Positions 34,329 to 43,877 of a stretch of DNA of 64,000 nt are shown in pieces; position 1 is the first letter of the stretch, and each line of letters starts with the position of its first letter. The notes beneath the pieces were generated by a model, which saw only the letters and a list, made by a program, of their open reading frames with translations, made no database searches and was not told the DNA's origin. This stretch comes from Limivivens faecihominis (GTDB lineage: Bacteria; Bacillota; Clostridia; Lachnospirales; Lachnospiraceae). The stretch spans positions 38,788-102,787 of the forward strand of contig NZ_JAJEPR010000011.1 in the NCBI RefSeq assembly GCF_020686945.1. The letters run 5' to 3'. Position numbers and translations under genes: made by a program.

Positions 34329-37300
34329 ATGGCAGATATGATTTCAGTGGCAACTGGATTCCAGAGTTCCGTCAATATCGCATATGATATCAATGACGAA
34401 GCAAAACTGAAAAATTATATTCCAACAAAATCTGCATTAAAGCTTCTTGAAGATATCCTTCTCAGTACGGGAAAGGAGTCTACTGACAGAGCAAGGATTT
34501 TGATTGGTGCATATGGAAAAGGCAAGAGTCATATTGTACTCATGATCTTGTCTATCCTTATGAAAAAAGATATTACACTTTTTGAAAAGCTGATTCCGGT
34601 AATTGAAAAAGAAAAACCAGAGTTGTATCAGCTGATCAAGAATTATTATGCCGGCAAAGGGAAAATTCTTCCAGTTGTGATTTCTGGAAGCAGCAACTCC
34701 CTTGCACAGGCTTTTCTTCTCGCGCTTCAGCGCACCCTTGCGGAAAATGAACTGAACGATATTATGCCGGAGACAAATTATCAGGCGGCGGTTAATACGA
34801 TTCAGCGATGGAAAGGTGATTTTCCAGATACATATGAGCAGTTTAAAGGATTGCTTACGGATGATGTTGAAGAATTCGTAGGGCGTCTTACTGATTTTGA
34901 TCCTTCCGCATATGAAGAATTTGAAAAACTGTATCCCTCACTTACTGCAGGAAGCTCTTTCAATCCTTTTATTGGATTCGATGTTGCTGATCTGTATGAG
35001 GAAGTTGTGAAAGCCCTGAAACCGAAAGGATATTCAGGAATTTATGCCATTTACGATGAATTCAGTAAATATCTTGAGAATCATATTGCTGATGCAACTA
35101 AAAGTGATACAAAGATGCTTCAGGACTTTGCTGAAAAGTGTGGAAGAAGTGCAGATAATCAGCTTCATCTGATGCTGATCTCGCACAAAGAGATTACCAG
35201 TTATATTGACCGTGCGTCAAAAGCGATGGTTGATGGATGGAGAGGTGTGTCTGAGAGATTTCGTCACGTCTATCTGAACAATAACTTCACGCAGACCTAT
35301 GAGATCATTGCTGCAGCAATAGAAAAGGATCAGGAACAGTGGTCTGCATTTGTTGGTGAACATGATACGGAGTTTCAGGGAATGAAGTATCTGTATAGTG
35401 GACATCCATTGTTTTCGGATACATATGAGGAAGGTATTGACCGTGTGATCTATGATTGTTATCCACTTCATCCGGTATCAACCTTTATCCTTCCAAGATT
35501 GTCAGAAAGAGTGGCACAGAATGAACGTACACTGTTTACGTTTATTTCTGCGACCGGAGAGTCTACACTATCTGCGTTTTTGAAGAAAAATGCAGATAAT
35601 GCGTTTGAACTGGCAACCCCGGATCTTATTTATGATTATTTTGAACCACTTCTCAAACAGGAAGTGTATTCTGGGAACCTTCATAAGTATTACATCCTTA
35701 CATCTTCTATTCTTAGAAAAATCGATGAGAATAGCCTGGATGCAAAGATTGTCAAAACAATCTCGTTGATCTATATTCTTGAGCAGTTTGAGAAACTTCG
35801 TCCAACAGTGGATGAACTGAATGGAATTTTTGCTGCATATGGAGCGGATGCTGTTAATGAGGCGGTAAAACGTCTTGTAGAAGATAAATATGTTGTTTAT
35901 CTGAAGAGAAGTAATAGTTATCTGCGTTTAAAAGAGACTTCAGGTGTGGATATCCGTGCTCAAATTTCAAATATTGTGGAAAAGCGGGCATCAAAACTGG
36001 ATATAAAAGCAGTCCTTAATGAGTCAAACTTTGATCATTATCTCTACCCGTCAAGATACAATGACGAAAAAGAGATGACCAGATACTTTGATTTCAGATT
36101 CATCGACAGTTCTGAAGTTAGTGAAGATACAAACTGGGCGATTAAACGAGAGAATATTCAGGCGGATGGGGTTGTTTTTGCCATCATTCCTGAAAAAGAC
36201 GAGGAGATTGAGGGATTAAGAGCGATTCTTAAGAAATCCACGGCAGGATGTGTTGATTGTGTATTTGTTATTCCAAATAGATATCAGGATATCCGTTCAG
36301 CAGTGTCTGAATTTGATGCGGTGCAGATTCTTATGCAGACAGTGGATGATGACCCAGTACTGTTTGAGGATTATGAAGTTGTTTATGAAGACCTTAGAGA
36401 TGTCCTTAGGGCATTTATCGAAGTATATACAAGACCGGAAAGACGAGGAGCAACATATTTTTATAACGGAAGTTTACAGCCTATAGCTAGAAAATCAGAC
36501 CTGACAAGCTTGCTTTCAACGATTTGTTCTGAACTTTACGGCCTGACACCGGTTATCAATAACGAGGTAATTAACAAGGAAGAACCTACTACGGTCGCTA
36601 CAAACAGCCGTAATAAATTGATCGCAGGGCTGCTTAGGACTGAATTAGAACCTAACCTTGGTCTTAGTGGAAGTGGACAGGACGTATCCATCATGCGAAG
36701 CACAGTGCTTAATACAGGTATAGTTGTTGAGCAGGATGGTGTAGTAAGACTCAATCTCCAACCAGAAGATGAACTGCTTGCTGGAATGCTGGCTGTTATT
36801 GAATCTTTTGTGATCAATGCAAGAAAAAATGACGGGGCATGTTTTGCAGATCTTTATAAAGAATTGACATCTGCAGAGCAGCATATCGGCTTAAGAAAAG
36901 GTTTGATTCCTATTTATCTGTCTGTAGTATTGCACGAATACAAGAAAGAAATTGTTATTTGTGACAGATATGGTCAGATTACGATGAATGCTGATGCGAT
37001 TGAACAGATTAATGCCGAACCGGGATTGTTTACACTTTCTTATATTGATTGGAATCCTGAAAAGGAAGAATATATTGCTGCTCTTGAGGAAGCATTCAGT
37101 GAATATGCGATTGAAGACAGAACGACGGCTCCGTATGAATATGTCATGATTGCTATGAAGCGTTGGTATATGGAACTTCCGAAGTATGCTAAGAACGCAA
37201 AATCCGTTGCTGGCAAAAAAGTTGCGAAAGAGTACAAGTTGTTCTTACAGGAAATGCGCAAGAATGTAGGAAGTTATAATCTAATCTTTAATGCCATTCC

Positions 37301-37934
37301 TAAAATTTATGGTGCAGAAACGGTAAACAGGGAACTTGCTGAGAAAGTAAGAATGACTAAGAATTATTTCGATGGTGCACTTGAGTGTCTGAAGAATGAG
37401 CTTTCAGAGAAGATGCGGAATATGTTCTGTACACTTGACACCGCAGCATGTGAAAAGATGTCTCTGCCGTCCATTATTCGTGACTGGTGTGAAAAATTAG
37501 ATCAGGCAGCTTTTGAGCAGCTGTTTACTGATGGGACCGATCGTTGTTTAGCGCTTTTCAGAGATGTAACGAACGACGAAGATGCGTTTATTGCAAAAGC
37601 AGCTAAGATGGCAACAGACCTTCGTTTAGAAGACTGGGATGAAGATGTTATCAGTATGTTTAGCGGAAACATGGAGCAGTACCGCAATACTGCTGAAAGT
37701 TTCCATCGTACTGAAGAAACCGTATCAGCTGCAGAGATTACAGAAGACTATGAACTGACATATAAAGACGAAAATGGCAAGGCGGTTACTAAGCGTTTTG
37801 CTAAGGTTGAAGAAAGCAGAAGAGGAAAACTTCTTTACAATGCAATCATCTCTCAGCTTGATTCTATGGGGCAGGCGATTCCAGAACAGGAAAAACGTCA
37901 GATTCTTATGGAAGTATTAAAAGAGATGTGTTGA
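34329..37934 (+). CDS. sspC: SspC-like large P-loop ATPase
   Basis: A 1201-residue ATPase with Walker A GAYGKGKS (60-67) near the N-terminus and a probable Walker B IYDEFS (Asp243-Glu244), in an architecture shared by BrxC/DUF499-like large ATPases of defence islands. It lies between the DUF4007 gene and the cysteine desulfurase, which is the place of SspC. SspC supplies the energy-dependent step of DNA modification. No frameshifts are visible and the protein is full-size. Confidence 0.82.
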   Translation: MADMISVATGFQSSVNIAYDINDEAKLKNYIPTKSALKLLEDILLSTGKESTDRARILIGAYGKGKSHIVLMILSILMKKDITLFEKLIPVIEKEKPELYQLIKNYYAGKGKILPVVISGSSNSLAQAFLLALQRTLAENELNDIMPETNYQAAVNTIQRWKGDFPDTYEQFKGLLTDDVEEFVGRLTDFDPSAYEEFEKLYPSLTAGSSFNPFIGFDVADLYEEVVKALKPKGYSGIYAIYDEFSKYLENHIADATKSDTKMLQDFAEKCGRSADNQLHLMLISHKEITSYIDRASKAMVDGWRGVSERFRHVYLNNNFTQTYEIIAAAIEKDQEQWSAFVGEHDTEFQGMKYLYSGHPLFSDTYEEGIDRVIYDCYPLHPVSTFILPRLSERVAQNERTLFTFISATGESTLSAFLKKNADNAFELATPDLIYDYFEPLLKQEVYSGNLHKYYILTSSILRKIDENSLDAKIVKTISLIYILEQFEKLRPTVDELNGIFAAYGADAVNEAVKRLVEDKYVVYLKRSNSYLRLKETSGVDIRAQISNIVEKRASKLDIKAVLNESNFDHYLYPSRYNDEKEMTRYFDFRFIDSSEVSEDTNWAIKRENIQADGVVFAIIPEKDEEIEGLRAILKKSTAGCVDCVFVIPNRYQDIRSAVSEFDAVQILMQTVDDDPVLFEDYEVVYEDLRDVLRAFIEVYTRPERRGATYFYNGSLQPIARKSDLTSLLSTICSELYGLTPVINNEVINKEEPTTVATNSRNKLIAGLLRTELEPNLGLSGSGQDVSIMRSTVLNTGIVVEQDGVVRLNLQPEDELLAGMLAVIESFVINARKNDGACFADLYKELTSAEQHIGLRKGLIPIYLSVVLHEYKKEIVICDRYGQITMNADAIEQINAEPGLFTLSYIDWNPEKEEYIAALEEAFSEYAIEDRTTAPYEYVMIAMKRWYMELPKYAKNAKSVAGKKVAKEYKLFLQEMRKNVGSYNLIFNAIPKIYGAETVNRELAEKVRMTKNYFDGALECLKNELSEKMRNMFCTLDTAACEKMSLPSIIRDWCEKLDQAAFEQLFTDGTDRCLALFRDVTNDEDAFIAKAAKMATDLRLEDWDEDVISMFSGNMEQYRNTAESFHRTEETVSAAEITEDYELTYKDENGKAVTKRFAKVEESRRGKLLYNAIISQLDSMGQAIPEQEKRQILMEVLKEMC

Positions 37935-37950
37935 AAGGAGCTGTAGACGC

Positions 37951-39096
37951 ATGGCATATTTTGATAATGCTGCGACAACTTATCCAAAACCAGAATGCGT
38001 TTATCAGTATATGGATAAGTTTTATCGCGAATGTGGCGGTAACGCGGGAAGAGGGAATTATGAACAGGCAAAAAGTGCCGGCGAATTGATAGCAAACACC
38101 AGGTCAATGATTCAAGATTTGCTTCATTGCCCTACAAAACAGGTTGTCTTTGAGCCGACAGCAACGATTGCTTTAAACCTGATCATTCAGGGAAATATTG
38201 AACGCGGGGCACATAATATTTATGTGTCTCCGTTTGAACATAACGCAGTTACCAGAGTTTTGCATCACTTCGAAAAGCAGGAGAAGATTGTTGTAAGACA
38301 GCTGACCGTTGGAGAAAACCTTAGATATGATATGGAGCGTATCCGTTATCAGTTTGAGGAAGAAAAACCAGATTTCGTAATCGTATCACATGCAAGTAAT
38401 TCTTTCGGTGTTGTTGCGCTATTAGAAGATATTTTTGCTTTGGCAAAAAAGTATGGAGCGAGAACTTTAGCAGATATGTCCCAGACTGCCGGTTTGATAG
38501 ATACAAATGTCGGACTGGAAACTTTTGACTATGCAGTTTTTGCTGGACATAAGACATTGTATGGTCCGACTGGAATTTCTGGATTTGTTATGAATCCAGA
38601 AGCGGATTTTCCTGCTGTTTTGTTTGGTGGAACTGGTTTTGAGTCTGCAAATCAGGATATGCCAGAATCTCTACCGCAAAAATATGAAGCAGGAACCTTA
38701 AATATTGCAGGAGTTGCTGGTCTATATGCTGCAATTAAGTGGATTAATGAAACAGGTCTTGGTATAATATGGGAAAAGGAGCAGGAACACAGAGCAAAAC
38801 TGATGGAAATTCTCTCAGGGTACGATTTTATTCATGTCGTTGGTGCGGATAAAGATGTTCCGTATGTTGGAATTGTGTCCTGTCTGATTGATGGAATCAG
38901 CAGTGATTCTGCCGGAAATATTTTTGATGAGCAGGGTATTTCTGTAAGAACAGGTTTAGAGTGTGCACCATTAGCACATCAGTTCATGAATACTTATCCT
39001 GCGGGGACCATTCGTTTCAGTGTAAGTTATTTTACTTCGGACAAGGATTTCAAAGAACTTAGGAGAGCACTGGATTATATAGAGGATAATTTATAA
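37951..39096 (+). CDS. sspA: SspA-like cysteine desulfurase
   Basis: A 381-residue PLP enzyme of aminotransferase class V. The PLP lysine is Lys201 in AGHKTLYGPTG. The catalytic Cys338 lies in RTGLECAPLAH, the class II type. The N-terminus MAYFDNAATTYPKP is typical. It would mobilise sulfur from L-cysteine as persulfide for transfer to SspD. The gene begins 16 bases after sspC with GAAAGGAG. Operons of this kind carry their own desulfurase rather than relying on host IscS. Confidence 0.9.
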   Translation: MAYFDNAATTYPKPECVYQYMDKFYRECGGNAGRGNYEQAKSAGELIANTRSMIQDLLHCPTKQVVFEPTATIALNLIIQGNIERGAHNIYVSPFEHNAVTRVLHHFEKQEKIVVRQLTVGENLRYDMERIRYQFEEEKPDFVIVSHASNSFGVVALLEDIFALAKKYGARTLADMSQTAGLIDTNVGLETFDYAVFAGHKTLYGPTGISGFVMNPEADFPAVLFGGTGFESANQDMPESLPQKYEAGTLNIAGVAGLYAAIKWINETGLGIIWEKEQEHRAKLMEILSGYDFIHVVGADKDVPYVGIVSCLIDGISSDSAGNIFDEQGISVRTGLECAPLAHQFMNTYPAGTIRFSVSYFTSDKDFKELRRALDYIEDNL

Positions 39097-39124
39097 CGTG
39101 AATATATAAACAAAGGAGAAGACA

Positions 39125-41302
39125 ATGGCTAACTCAAATTATTCTGATTTCAAAGAAATCGTCAGAGACATTGACGACAGAAAAATCTTGTTGCCTGATT
39201 TCCAGAGAGATTTTGTATGGAAAGATGAAGAGAGGCAGAAAAAAATAGTTGCATCTGTACTTACCAAGATGCCAATCGGGAGCATATTACTCTTAACATC
39301 CAGTGCTGACGAGTATTGCTCAAAAATAATCGGGCGTAATGCAGACCTTAATACGTCAGATATTACTGGTGATGTGGATTTTCTTTTGGATGGACAGCAG
39401 CGTATTACGGTTTTGACGAATGTATTTTCAAATGTAATTCATGATAAATGTCCAAGAGTATCCGAATTGGTCAGCCCATCTTTGAAACGGAGATTCTTTT
39501 TAAAGATTCCGAAATGGATTGATGTCCATAACGGAAAAGAAGCGGATTTATTTGGAATTCAGACATTAGCTTTTCCGCTGGCAAATCCAGATGTGGATAT
39601 TCCGGAATTTCTTTCTGGAGAGATATTATCATTCATAGAAACACAGACTTTTAATGCAAACGATAACAAGCCGTATAATCCTCATAATAACCTGTCGACA
39701 GATTTGGATCAGTTCTGTACGAGTTTTTCCAATGGATATCTGATTCCTCTTTATCTTTTGATACAAACAGGAAGAAAAAAAAGTCAGATGCAATTGCGGT
39801 TTAAGGACATTATGACCAGAATTTCGGAATATATCAAAAGTGAGATGTACGATTATTTTACGTCTCTTCCTTCTGATGCGGAACAGAGAGCGTTTGTGAA
39901 AAAGGTGATGCATGATGATCCGGACGAGTGCACTGAACTTCTTGACAAAGTTACGTATGTAGATGAGTTTGAAACCGTACTTGATAATCGCAAAGACATC
40001 TGGGTGGATTCCATGAAAATATATCTTGATTCTTGTGTGAAGACGGTATATCTTTCTCAGATCCGCGTAAGTGCATCCCAGAGAGGCCGTGCAATTGACA
40101 TTTATGAGAATCTGAATATGGGTGGAGTATCTCTTAATACGTTTGATTTGATCATGGCACGTGTCGCAAAGGTTGATAAAAAGAACTTCCTGCAGCGAAT
40201 CAAAGAAAGTATTGAGAGTACAAAAACTTATCCAAATTCTGTATTGGAGTCATCCATTAAAACGATTTTGAGTAGTGCATTGACCAATAAAACTTATAAT
40301 GCAACTTTAAAAACGAATTGTATCAACAAGGGAGAATTAAACCCGAGATATATTGATGCATTTCTTGACGTACTCTGTTTGTATTGTAATAATCCGAGTT
40401 TTGATCCTGATAAGTATAAAGTGGATTTTATTAAAAAGGACAAGATCCTGAATCTGGTTCCGGAGGAAATTAACGATAATTGTGAAAAGGTAATTAATGC
40501 ATTGGATCGTGCCCTTTTCTTTTTCCAGACTCGATGTGGAATCCGAACCATCGGAGAGATTAACTACAACCTTATGCTTGTGCTGGTAGGAACGCTGTTC
40601 ATGGAAGATAGTTATTTCTATAACTACGAAGTCCACAGATTGTTAGAAGCCTGGTATTGGAGTGTTGTTTTTTCTGGGGAATATGATAAAGATCAGAACT
40701 CACACATGATCTCAAATCTCCAGAATATCGTGAGATGCGTCAGTGGAACGAATAGAGATTTGACTTGGTTGAATTCTATTTCTGCCAATGTACTGAAAAT
40801 GACTAATTTCTCGGATAAAGATCTGCTTCTTATGAATAAGGTAAACGAGGACAGATATCCTAAGCCGGTATTGAGAAATTTCATGTGCCAGTACTTATTG
40901 TCTGGAACTTATATGGATATGTTTGATGAAACAAAGAAAATCAGCGTATTCTGTGAGGATGCAGACACTTTGGAAGCCCATCATATCATTCCACTTGGTT
41001 CTGCAAAGAAGGTGGGCGAAATTACTGCAGATATCAGAAAGAATCCTCGTCATATCTGTAATTCACCGTTGAATTTTGTATATATTACAAAAGCGGCGAA
41101 TAAAGATATTTCAGATGATGCACTGGATGCTTATGAAAAGAAAATACAGCCTGCCGCAAAAGCTGCCTTGTTTATTTCATCTTATACGCCGGCAAGTCAT
41201 GATACAGAAATAAAAGTACGTGGACTGTTAGAAAGCAGATATAGTATGATGCAAGGAACCATTAGCGGAGAGATTAATGATTTATTGACGAATTGGATGT
41301 AA
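39125..41302 (+). CDS. sspE: SspE-like DUF262/HNH effector nuclease
   Basis: A 725-residue protein. The N-terminal DUF262 (GmrSD-like) NTPase domain has PDFQRDFVW (24-32) and the DGQQR motif at 89-93. A long helical middle and a C-terminal HNH-like region (AHHIIPL at 618, then a CNSPLNFVYIT segment) make up the nuclease. In the Vibrio system SspE senses phosphorothioates, hydrolyses nucleotides and nicks unmodified invading DNA. Here it ends the operon, 28 bases after sspA, with CAAAGGAG before the ATG. It is the restriction arm that makes this a complete defence system. Confidence 0.85.
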   Translation: MANSNYSDFKEIVRDIDDRKILLPDFQRDFVWKDEERQKKIVASVLTKMPIGSILLLTSSADEYCSKIIGRNADLNTSDITGDVDFLLDGQQRITVLTNVFSNVIHDKCPRVSELVSPSLKRRFFLKIPKWIDVHNGKEADLFGIQTLAFPLANPDVDIPEFLSGEILSFIETQTFNANDNKPYNPHNNLSTDLDQFCTSFSNGYLIPLYLLIQTGRKKSQMQLRFKDIMTRISEYIKSEMYDYFTSLPSDAEQRAFVKKVMHDDPDECTELLDKVTYVDEFETVLDNRKDIWVDSMKIYLDSCVKTVYLSQIRVSASQRGRAIDIYENLNMGGVSLNTFDLIMARVAKVDKKNFLQRIKESIESTKTYPNSVLESSIKTILSSALTNKTYNATLKTNCINKGELNPRYIDAFLDVLCLYCNNPSFDPDKYKVDFIKKDKILNLVPEEINDNCEKVINALDRALFFFQTRCGIRTIGEINYNLMLVLVGTLFMEDSYFYNYEVHRLLEAWYWSVVFSGEYDKDQNSHMISNLQNIVRCVSGTNRDLTWLNSISANVLKMTNFSDKDLLLMNKVNEDRYPKPVLRNFMCQYLLSGTYMDMFDETKKISVFCEDADTLEAHHIIPLGSAKKVGEITADIRKNPRHICNSPLNFVYITKAANKDISDDALDAYEKKIQPAAKAALFISSYTPASHDTEIKVRGLLESRYSMMQGTISGEINDLLTNWM

Positions 41303-41745
41303 GACGTAGCAGCGGCTCAGCGTAAGTTGGGCTACTGTTTTAATATTATAACCAAACACGCACGGATACTCATCAAAAACTACCATCAGATGCATGGAAA
41401 CTGGTTAAATATGGAATTGTCCATTTGACTGAAAAAATGCATCTGAGGGTGTTTTTTGGATATAGAGAACGAAGGGAATATTTTTCGTAACTTTTTTCTT
41501 ATTCGAAAAGGTTCCTTACACATGATAGGATATGGTATCCGAATGACCAGAACGAACATCTGCTAATTTCTGGTATTTATGGACTTCTATACAAGCCCGT
41601 TTACAACCTGTTATGGTTCTGTAAAGCAGTCCAAAATATAAAATGGAACAGTATATAAGACCAAAAATCATGCCTTTGGTCTTGTATAGTAGCCCAATCA
41701 AAATATTGGACTTCTTAATAAGACCACATAAATAGAAGATAGAAA
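41303..41745. other. Non-coding region after the ssp operon
   Basis: Contains a long imperfect hairpin that probably ends the ssp transcript (ACC-a-TCAGATGCAT at 41382-41395 with ATGCATCTGA-g-GGT at 41437-41450, followed by six T). A weaker hairpin lies near 41307-41335. The 41455-41745 stretch shows only AT-rich DNA with no believable ORF on either strand. Confidence 0.5.
41382..41457 (+). terminator. Terminator of the ssp operon
   Basis: A 13-bp stem with one mismatch (41382-41395 with 41437-41450) encloses a 41-base loop that can itself fold (TGGA/TCCA); GTTTTTT follows. Confidence 0.6.
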
Positions 41746-41786
41746 AACAGCAACTTAAGCAATGAAGCCTGGGTTGCTGTTTTTTC
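41746..41786. terminator. Bidirectional terminator between ssp and relaxase
   Basis: AACAGCAAC (41746-41754) pairs perfectly with GTTGCTGTT (41773-41781), with U-runs in both directions. On the minus strand it ends the mobC-relaxase transcript. Confidence 0.8.
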
Positions 41787-41814
41787 TTAAGAATCATATT
41801 TTCGTACAAGAAAA

Positions 41815-41950
41815 CTATTCTTCCTTTTCGGCGTCGTATGATCCAAACGGAAGTCTGTCATCTTCATCATCGTATGGGTCGAATGGAAGCCTTCCATCAA
41901 AATCTTCTGGTCCGGCAGAAACATTAGGAAACACTAATGTTGAAGAGAGG
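41815..41950 (-). pseudogene. Frameshifted C-terminal tail of the relaxase
   Basis: On the minus strand, out of frame with the relaxase by -1, an open stretch encodes an acidic tail with a doubled motif (DGRLPFDPYDDED, then DRLPFGSYDAEKEE). Its composition is protein-like and it abuts the relaxase stop, so it is most simply the original C-terminus after a one-base insertion or two-base deletion. Confidence 0.5.
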
Positions 41951-43304
41951 ATGCAACGGTGCGAGAGATATCGTTGTTCGATATTTGAGGAGCATTAAGC
42001 AGTGCTGTGAAATTCTGCTGAATGATATCCAGTGTTTTCTGCTTTTTCTGTAGTTCCTTTTTTTCCCGGACGGTAGCAGCTTGTTCAGATTCAAGATTTT
42101 CAATCCGCTTCTGGATTTTATTAGAGCTTGGGATTTTGGTAACACCGAGATCCTGAAGCTCTTTTTTTAGTGAATCGTGGAGCTTGTATTCTGCCTGATA
42201 CTTGGTGCGGTATGCTTTTGGATTATTTGCAGATTTGCAGTTTTCTATTACTTTACGGCAGAGTCGGTAAGAATCGCAGTGTTTCTGAATGATTTTTTGT
42301 GTGCTCAGCTCACTGTCGATTTGTGCTATTCTCTGATCAGCCGCTTTAACAGAAGCATCAACATCAGAAATATGCTGCCTGAAATCCTCATAATTCAGTA
42401 GGTTATTTTCAGAAAGATAGTTGAAAGTACGAGCCGCTTCTTTCAGGTTATTGAGTTTTGCCCATCGTTCAAATCCTTCTCGATTGCCGGTCGTAACATA
42501 CGTGGAGATATTGATATACAGGCGGGCTTCTCTGGACAGATGCTTTGGAGTTTTCACTTTACTACGATTTTTAGCCAGACGGATGCGGACATTTTCTTCC
42601 GAATAATAGCTTCCGAGAGATTTCATATAAGTGAAGTTTTTCTGCTCCGGTGCACGGAAGGATAGGTGCTTTCCTTGTCGAACTTCATATCCTGCTAACT
42701 GCATTTTTTGTAGAAATTCCTCATAGTTGATGGAAGTCCAGATTGCTTTATCAACTGCGACACGTAGCTTGGCTTTCCAGCTGGTGCCACGATGATATTC
42801 CATATTCTCTTTATAGCTTTTACCTTTTTCTCCGGTTGGCATACTGGTGGCAAGTCCATTTTCATGGCAGATACGATTACTGATTCTGCAGAGTTTGTGG
42901 TAGCTCCGCTTATTGGAAACATACTTGTGATGATCAACAAAACTTGCTGCATTAAAGATGATGTGGTTATGGATATGATTTTTGTCAACATGGGTACTGA
43001 TCACGTATTCATATTTTCCTTTCAGTGCTTCATCTGCAAATTGCTGTCCCAAGCGATGGGCAGTTTCGGCATCAACTTCTCCAGGTTTAAATGACTGGAT
43101 CAGATGAAATGCCAGGTTATCGCCTTTGTCCATTCCATTCTTTTTTGCCAATTCTCTTGTCATAGAAAATTCAAGATCTGCAGTTTCCGGGGAACAGCCA
43201 AAACTGGAAACTAACAGTTTTTCATCTGTCTTATCTGGATTTGTAATATAGTCCAGAGCTTTCTTGTCTGTTACTTTAATGGGGAAGATCTTAAGATACG
43301 CCAT
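41934..43304 (-). CDS. MobP-type relaxase of the ICE
   Basis: A 456-residue relaxase of the VirD2/Tn1549-like class. The HUH-type metal motif HVDKNHIHNH lies at 105-114, an N-terminal catalytic region precedes it (IFPIKVTDKKALDYI), and the C-terminal third is coiled coil. The gene overlaps mobC by 34 bases. It ends at SSLQH-stop, but the adjacent frame continues as LVFPNVSAGPEDFDG ... EKEE to a stop at 41815. This looks like a natural tail displaced by a -1 frameshift near 41940-41960. The catalytic part is intact. No VirD4 or VirB4 partner is in the window. Confidence 0.88.
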   Translation of the reverse strand: MAYLKIFPIKVTDKKALDYITNPDKTDEKLLVSSFGCSPETADLEFSMTRELAKKNGMDKGDNLAFHLIQSFKPGEVDAETAHRLGQQFADEALKGKYEYVISTHVDKNHIHNHIIFNAASFVDHHKYVSNKRSYHKLCRISNRICHENGLATSMPTGEKGKSYKENMEYHRGTSWKAKLRVAVDKAIWTSINYEEFLQKMQLAGYEVRQGKHLSFRAPEQKNFTYMKSLGSYYSEENVRIRLAKNRSKVKTPKHLSREARLYINISTYVTTGNREGFERWAKLNNLKEAARTFNYLSENNLLNYEDFRQHISDVDASVKAADQRIAQIDSELSTQKIIQKHCDSYRLCRKVIENCKSANNPKAYRTKYQAEYKLHDSLKKELQDLGVTKIPSSNKIQKRIENLESEQAATVREKKELQKKQKTLDIIQQNFTALLNAPQISNNDISRTVASSLQH

Positions 43305-43594
43305 AATTCTTTCACCATCTCTTTCAATTCTTTCATTTCTTCCGGATATAGATCTCCGGTGGTATTTACCTTTTTTGCAATCTGGTTGATATTTACGCCA
43401 ATCTTGTGCATTTCCTCATACTGTTTCTTCAGTGGAGTTGTATCGGCGTTGACGATGTAACCGTCGATTGCCATTTTACGAAGATAAGCTCCCATATTTT
43501 TTGTCTTTGATTCAATCATCTTTCTACGAATAAGCTTTTTTTCTTCAGGGGAAACACAAAACAAAATCTGTATATTTCTTTTTCTCTTTGCCAT
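43271..43594 (-). CDS. mobC: MobC relaxosome protein
   Basis: A 107-residue MobC. It starts MAKRKRNIQILFCVSPEEK, contains a ribbon-helix-helix-like first half and the family block NINQIAKKVNTTGDLYPEE. AGGAGAAT precedes the ATG. It binds oriT and helps the relaxase open it. The oriT-like repeats lie immediately upstream (43646-43735). Confidence 0.9.
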   Translation of the reverse strand: MAKRKRNIQILFCVSPEEKKLIRRKMIESKTKNMGAYLRKMAIDGYIVNADTTPLKKQYEEMHKIGVNINQIAKKVNTTGDLYPEEMKELKEMVKELWRILRSSPLK

Positions 43595-43645
43595 AGGCAG
43601 ATTCTCCTTTCCTTGGTTCTTCGAAGTAGTGACTTCTGTGATTTT

Positions 43646-43735
43646 AATTTAGGGCCGGGTTCCCTAAATTGTACTTTCAGCGGGAGTGTATATACACTTC
43701 CTGTCCTTGCTATTTACCGGTGGCAAAGCCGCCGG
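43646..43735 (-). other. oriT-like region of the ICE
   Basis: Three structures lie upstream of mobC: hairpin AATTTAGGG/CCCTAAATT (43646-43670, perfect), palindrome AGTGTATATACACT (43685-43698, extendable by three pairs), and hairpin CCGGTGGC-AAA-GCCGCCGG (43717-43735, one wobble). TCCTTGC follows the palindrome and could include the nick. The position upstream of mobC-relaxase and the clustered stems are typical of a transfer origin. Confidence 0.65.
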
Positions 43736-43877
43736 AAGAGAGTCCTTAAAAAAGATCCCTCTATAAATAAGGTACTGAGAGAAGAAAAAGAGGACATCGA
43801 AGCTCAGAAGTATGACGCAGGAATGATTCTGTGGTATAGTAAAATCTGAACGAGAAAGAAGAAAAGAGGTCATACCG

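Noticed and set aside
34329..37934. BREX system (BrxC-like ATPase)
   Set aside because: No PglX methylase, PglZ, BrxL or BrxA/B genes are nearby; the ATPase sits in an Ssp gene order.
31693..41302. Calling the defence operon Dnd (DndBCDE)
   Set aside because: There is no DndB, DndD (SMC-like) or DndE gene; DUF4007, the BrxC-like ATPase and the DUF262/HNH protein match Ssp instead.
41516..41809. A 97-residue minus-strand ORF after the ssp operon
   Set aside because: Cys/Leu/Tyr-rich shadow-like composition, contains a bidirectional terminator, no ribosome site.
43613..43849. A 78-residue plus ORF over the ICE oriT
   Set aside because: It runs through all three oriT stems and has no ribosome site; the protein-like 3' half may be chance.
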